Part shown: positions 61,665 through 64,000 of the stretch, piece after piece | Layout of the letters: every line of letters starts with the position of its first letter | Numbering within the stretch: position 1 is the first letter of the stretch | Source: Phytomonospora endophytica | GTDB taxonomy: Bacteria; Actinomycetota; Actinomycetes; Mycobacteriales; Micromonosporaceae | Reading direction: 5' to 3' | DNA: 64,000 nt | Assembly (NCBI RefSeq): GCF_014202425.1 | Contig: NZ_JACHGT010000019.1 | Coordinates: 121,311 to 185,310, forward strand | Position numbers and translations under genes: made by a program | Notes under the pieces: generated by a model | Told to the model about the DNA's origin: nothing | The model's database searches: none | The model's input: the letters and a program-made list of their open reading frames with translations, nothing else

Positions 61665-61855
61665 GTGGCGCGGGCGGTGGATACTGTGCGTGCCACGTGT
61701 TAAATCCCGCATAAGTAGAGTCGCGGAGACGGCCACAACGCGCCCCCGACAGGGACACTCGACAACGCGCCTCGCCCCACGACCGCACCATCACCGGGCC
61801 CCCGGCCCGGGTGGCACGGGCAGTGGATACTAGGCGTGCCACGTGTTAAATCCCG
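61665..61855 (+). repeat. Pair of 45-nt direct repeats, promoter-like, spaced 146 nt
   Basis: GTGGCRCGGGCRGTGGATACT...GCGTGCCACGTGTTAAATCCCG is present at 61665-61709 and 61811-61855, differing at four bases, each with a GATACT -10-like box and a CACGTG core. GCGGAGAC follows both (61723, 61865). A CCGGGCC/GGCCCGG hairpin (61794-61810) separates them and may end the DedA gene. Confidence 0.7.
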
Positions 61856-61876
61856 GTGAGTTCCGCGGAGACCATA

Positions 61877-62998
61877 ATGCCATCGACAGGACGCGCGCTC
61901 GGCCCCTTCGCCGACGTGTCCACCGAGCGTGTCGAGGGTGCCTACGAGATCTGTCTGGGCACCGACGACGAAGGCCGCCGGGTGGAGATCCTCACGCTGG
62001 GGACGACGTCCTCGAAGGATCCCAGCCGTCGCCGCCTGCTCGCCGATGCCGTGAACTGGGCGAACAGTACGCACACACCGGCCGACGCCCCGATCCTGAC
62101 GATCGAGCTGGAGGCGGAGCAGCCGTACGTCGTCGCCCTCCACGATGAGCGTCTGCGCGGCATCGGGCGGGTCCTGGACTGGCTGCTGCGCATGGGCCCG
62201 TCGACGGGTCCGCTGCAGCGGATCACGGCGCCGATCCCGCAGCATCTGATGCGCCCGCAGGCGCCGGTGTCGGGCCCGGTCGTGCCGCCCCCGGTGTCGC
62301 CGGCGATGGCGCCTCCCGCCGCCCTCGGCGTGTGGCGCGCGAGGCGCAACAGTGCCCCCTTCATCGCCTCGGTCGTGGCGATCCTGGCGCTGATCGTCTT
62401 CGGCGGCGGCGCCCTCGCGGTGTGGATCGCGCAGGAGCCGGACACGGTCTCCAACAACGCCGACGCCGGCCCCGGTAAGGAGCCCGGCGCGGCCGAGCCG
62501 ACGGAGAAGGAGACCCTCGACGACGATCTCCCGCCGAAGCTTCTCCCCGAGACGACCGGCAGCTGGACTCCCGAGAACGCGAGCGAGGCCGAGGTCTACG
62601 CACCCGACGGCTGGCCCCTCGCCTGGCGCGTCGACAAGCGCATGGAATGCGACGACGCCGAAATTCAGGCGACCTGCACGTTCGGCAACACCGACGCGGC
62701 GAAACCCGAGGACGCCGGCGCCGAGGTCGTCGTCACCCTCGAACGCTGCCCGGGCCGCTGCGACGAGCAGACGCGCCTGGAGATGGGCACCGAGACGAGC
62801 AGCCGCGTCGACTACGACACCTGGTACGAGAAGTCGGGCCCCGAAGCCCCCTACCGCCTGTCGATGGTCCACTTCTTCGCGACCGAGGATGAACCCGACG
62901 AGTTCTACACCGTCATGGTCGTCGGTGAAGCCGTCGGCGAGGGCACCATCGAGATGGTCGAACGCACGGTCAACGACATTTACACGCAGACGTCTTAG
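61877..62998 (+). CDS. Hypothetical single-span membrane protein with external domain
   Basis: A 373-residue protein. Residues 1-155 are cytoplasmic with a globular start (LGPFADVSTERVEGAYEICLG) and a Pro-rich linker, one helix lies at about 160-185 (FIASVVAILALIVFGGGALAVWI), and an acidic linker leads to an external domain with four cysteines (MECDDAEIQATC, CPGRC). I do not recognise it; the layout recalls protein-kinase-associated sensors. GGAG nine bases before ATG 61877 decides the start over GTG 61856. Stop overlaps the convergent regulator gene. Confidence 0.75.
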   Translation: MPSTGRALGPFADVSTERVEGAYEICLGTDDEGRRVEILTLGTTSSKDPSRRRLLADAVNWANSTHTPADAPILTIELEAEQPYVVALHDERLRGIGRVLDWLLRMGPSTGPLQRITAPIPQHLMRPQAPVSGPVVPPPVSPAMAPPAALGVWRARRNSAPFIASVVAILALIVFGGGALAVWIAQEPDTVSNNADAGPGKEPGAAEPTEKETLDDDLPPKLLPETTGSWTPENASEAEVYAPDGWPLAWRVDKRMECDDAEIQATCTFGNTDAAKPEDAGAEVVVTLERCPGRCDEQTRLEMGTETSSRVDYDTWYEKSGPEAPYRLSMVHFFATEDEPDEFYTVMVVGEAVGEGTIEMVERTVNDIYTQTS

Positions 62999-63597
62999 GA
63001 CGGGCGCCGGTTCCGGTAGGTGCTCACCTTGTGCCGGTTCCCGCAGCGCTGCATGGAACACCACCGCCGGTTGCCCGGACGCGACGTGTCGAGGAAGAGC
63101 AGGGAGCAGTTCGAGCCCTGGCACTGACGGACGCGCTCGCGGGCGTCGGTGCCGATCATGTCGACGGCGTCACGCGCGGCCGCAGCCACGATCTGCGCTC
63201 CCGTCACCGGCCCCGCCCACCGCAGCAGACCGCTGCGCGGGTCGAGACGCGTGTGCGGCGGATCCCCGACGGCGGCGTTGATGCGCTCCAGGTCTTCGGG
63301 CGCCGGTGCCCCCCCTTGAGCGATCACGGGCGCGACCCGCCACATCACGTCACGGAAGGCGCGGATCAGGTCGAGGTCGCCGGGGGTGAGGTGGACGTCC
63401 TCGGGGGCGAGGGGATTGCCGATGGTGAGCCGCGACTCGGTCACCCAGGTGGCGACGACCGCCGGATCGGTCAGGATCTCGTACACGTCCCACGGTGGCG
63501 GACCGCCGGTGAGCAGGAGTTCGAGACAGAGGTTGCCGGGGTCGAAGCGAAAGCTCTCGCCCCAGCGATTGGTGAGGAGTCTGGCGCCGACGGTCAT
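62995..63597 (-). CDS. CGNR zinc-finger (ABATE) protein
   Basis: A 200-residue predicted regulator. The N-terminal ABATE-type domain starts GESFRFDPGNLCLELLLTGG. The C-terminal zinc finger is VRQCQGSNCSLLFLDTS and RRWCSMQRCGNRHKV, with C-x4-C ... C-x3-CGNR. Such proteins are probably DNA-binding. The ATG at 63597 is only seven bases after a TATAGT box, so the mRNA may be leaderless. It is convergent with the membrane protein gene. Confidence 0.9.
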   Translation of the reverse strand: MTVGARLLTNRWGESFRFDPGNLCLELLLTGGPPPWDVYEILTDPAVVATWVTESRLTIGNPLAPEDVHLTPGDLDLIRAFRDVMWRVAPVIAQGGAPAPEDLERINAAVGDPPHTRLDPRSGLLRWAGPVTGAQIVAAAARDAVDMIGTDARERVRQCQGSNCSLLFLDTSRPGNRRWCSMQRCGNRHKVSTYRNRRPS

Positions 63598-63630
63598 GTA
63601 ACCACTATAGTAGGTGTTGCTGCTGGTTAA
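63598..63630 (-). promoter_or_regulatory. Promoter of the CGNR gene with palindrome ACTATAGT
   Basis: ACTATAGT, an 8-bp palindrome with flanking CC/GG, contains the -10 (TATAGT) and lies about seven bases before the start codon. TTTAAC is found 16 bases upstream of it as a -35. A bound repressor at this palindrome would block both transcription and start. Confidence 0.4.
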
Positions 63631-63921
63631 AGGGGTTATGGCTGGGGGGCCGGCGTGGGCGCGCAGCCCGCCGGCCGGCGGGCTGGAGCATCGGCGGCTC
63701 GAAGACACTCCCGCATGGTGTGGGGACGGTCTGGGGGACGGGCTGGGGGACGGTCTGGGGGACGGGCTGGCCTTCTGGGGCGTTCTCGCGCCGAGGGGTT
63801 TGTTTCCTTGGGGGCGGTTCGACCTTGGGCCGAGACCCACGCCAAGCTCCGGGGGGGGGTGGGGGGTGCCGGGGGCTGTGGTTTCGGGGTGTGACCGGGG
63901 CTGTGGTTTCGGGCCGTGACC
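63631..63921 (+). repeat. Gene-free tail with 12-bp tandem repeats and island-type repeats
   Basis: Four 12-bp units GGGGACGG(T/G)CTG run from 63722 to 63769. 63785-63830 resembles the left end of the GC repeat (GAGGGGTTTGTTTCCTTGGG). 63872-63921 is the inverse of the tail at 45060-45100. No gene is seen. Confidence 0.7.
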
Positions 63922-64000
63922 GGGGGGGGGGGCCCGCCCCCCCCCCCGGGGGGGGCCCCCAGCACCCCCCCCCCCCCCGGGGGGGGGGGGGGGGGGGAGA
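63922..64000. other. G/C homopolymer sequence, probable contig-end artefact
   Basis: Alternating long G and C runs with no coding or regulatory structure. They follow directly after a repeat, so the assembly probably broke there and this sequence is unreliable. Confidence 0.85.

Overview
This is a high-GC actinomycete chromosome segment. Evidence for that includes strong GC bias at third codon positions, frequent GTG and TTG starts, ATGA/GTGA stop-start overlaps, DUF1707, DUF3180, a mycothiol-nitroreductase-like protein, a HAIR box at clpB and WXG-type proteins. It fits a Streptosporangiales/Thermomonosporaceae-like genome, but the genus cannot be fixed from this sequence. There are about 60 genes, with no rRNA, tRNA or CRISPR array. 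The last ~80 bases are G/C homopolymer runs that look like a degraded contig end.

Layout. 1-7 kb: a truncated trypsin-like protease/NTPase (STAND-like) gene, glpD, a DHFR-fold protein, a secreted lectin and a MocR regulator. 7-13.5 kb: a DsbA-like oxidoreductase with an MFS exporter, an epoxide hydrolase, a PadR regulator with an ABC drug-exporter pair, and an acetyltransferase. 13.5-17 kb: an osmoprotectant ABC system whose ATPase is divergent from its two permeases; its binding protein appears circularly permuted. 17-24 kb: an ECF sigma factor with a membrane partner, a multi-span membrane protein, folB-folK-DUF3180, a lipoprotein, and two WXG/T7SS-like proteins without secretion machinery.

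24-25.4 kb: a repeat island. Two inverted copies of a composite repeat enclose a 10-cysteine, 60-residue peptide gene. 25.4-31.3 kb: an aryl-CoA ligase divergent from a PaaX regulator, followed by a methyltransferase, a RidA protein and an SDR. 31.4-37.3 kb: clpB with a HAIR operator, surrounded by five members of a local four-helix membrane protein family. 37.3-41 kb: a DUF4178-DUF2617-DUF4247-DUF350-spermidine-synthase operon. 41-43.9 kb: an M23 peptidase with five exact 144-nt repeats, an aldo/keto reductase remnant and a second-locus folate gene, folP.

43.9-45.1 kb: a second repeat island with the same composite repeats in inverted order around 15-bp and 35-bp tandem arrays. 45.2-51.5 kb: an NTPase-TPR (STAND) gene divergent from the hen1-pnkp RNA repair operon. 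51.5-63.6 kb: two hypothetical genes, corA with a possible leader, an azoR/MarR pair, a sugar kinase, a DUF4097-like protein with a possibly sequestered ribosome site, DUF1707, an SDR, a beta-oxidation pair, DedA, a membrane protein behind duplicated promoter-like repeats, and a CGNR regulator.

Most striking non-genic signal: four 124-bp elements (24372, 24993, 44095, 44800) of exactly equal length, with shared terminal inverted repeats and a long internal hairpin whose sequence changes while its pairing is kept.
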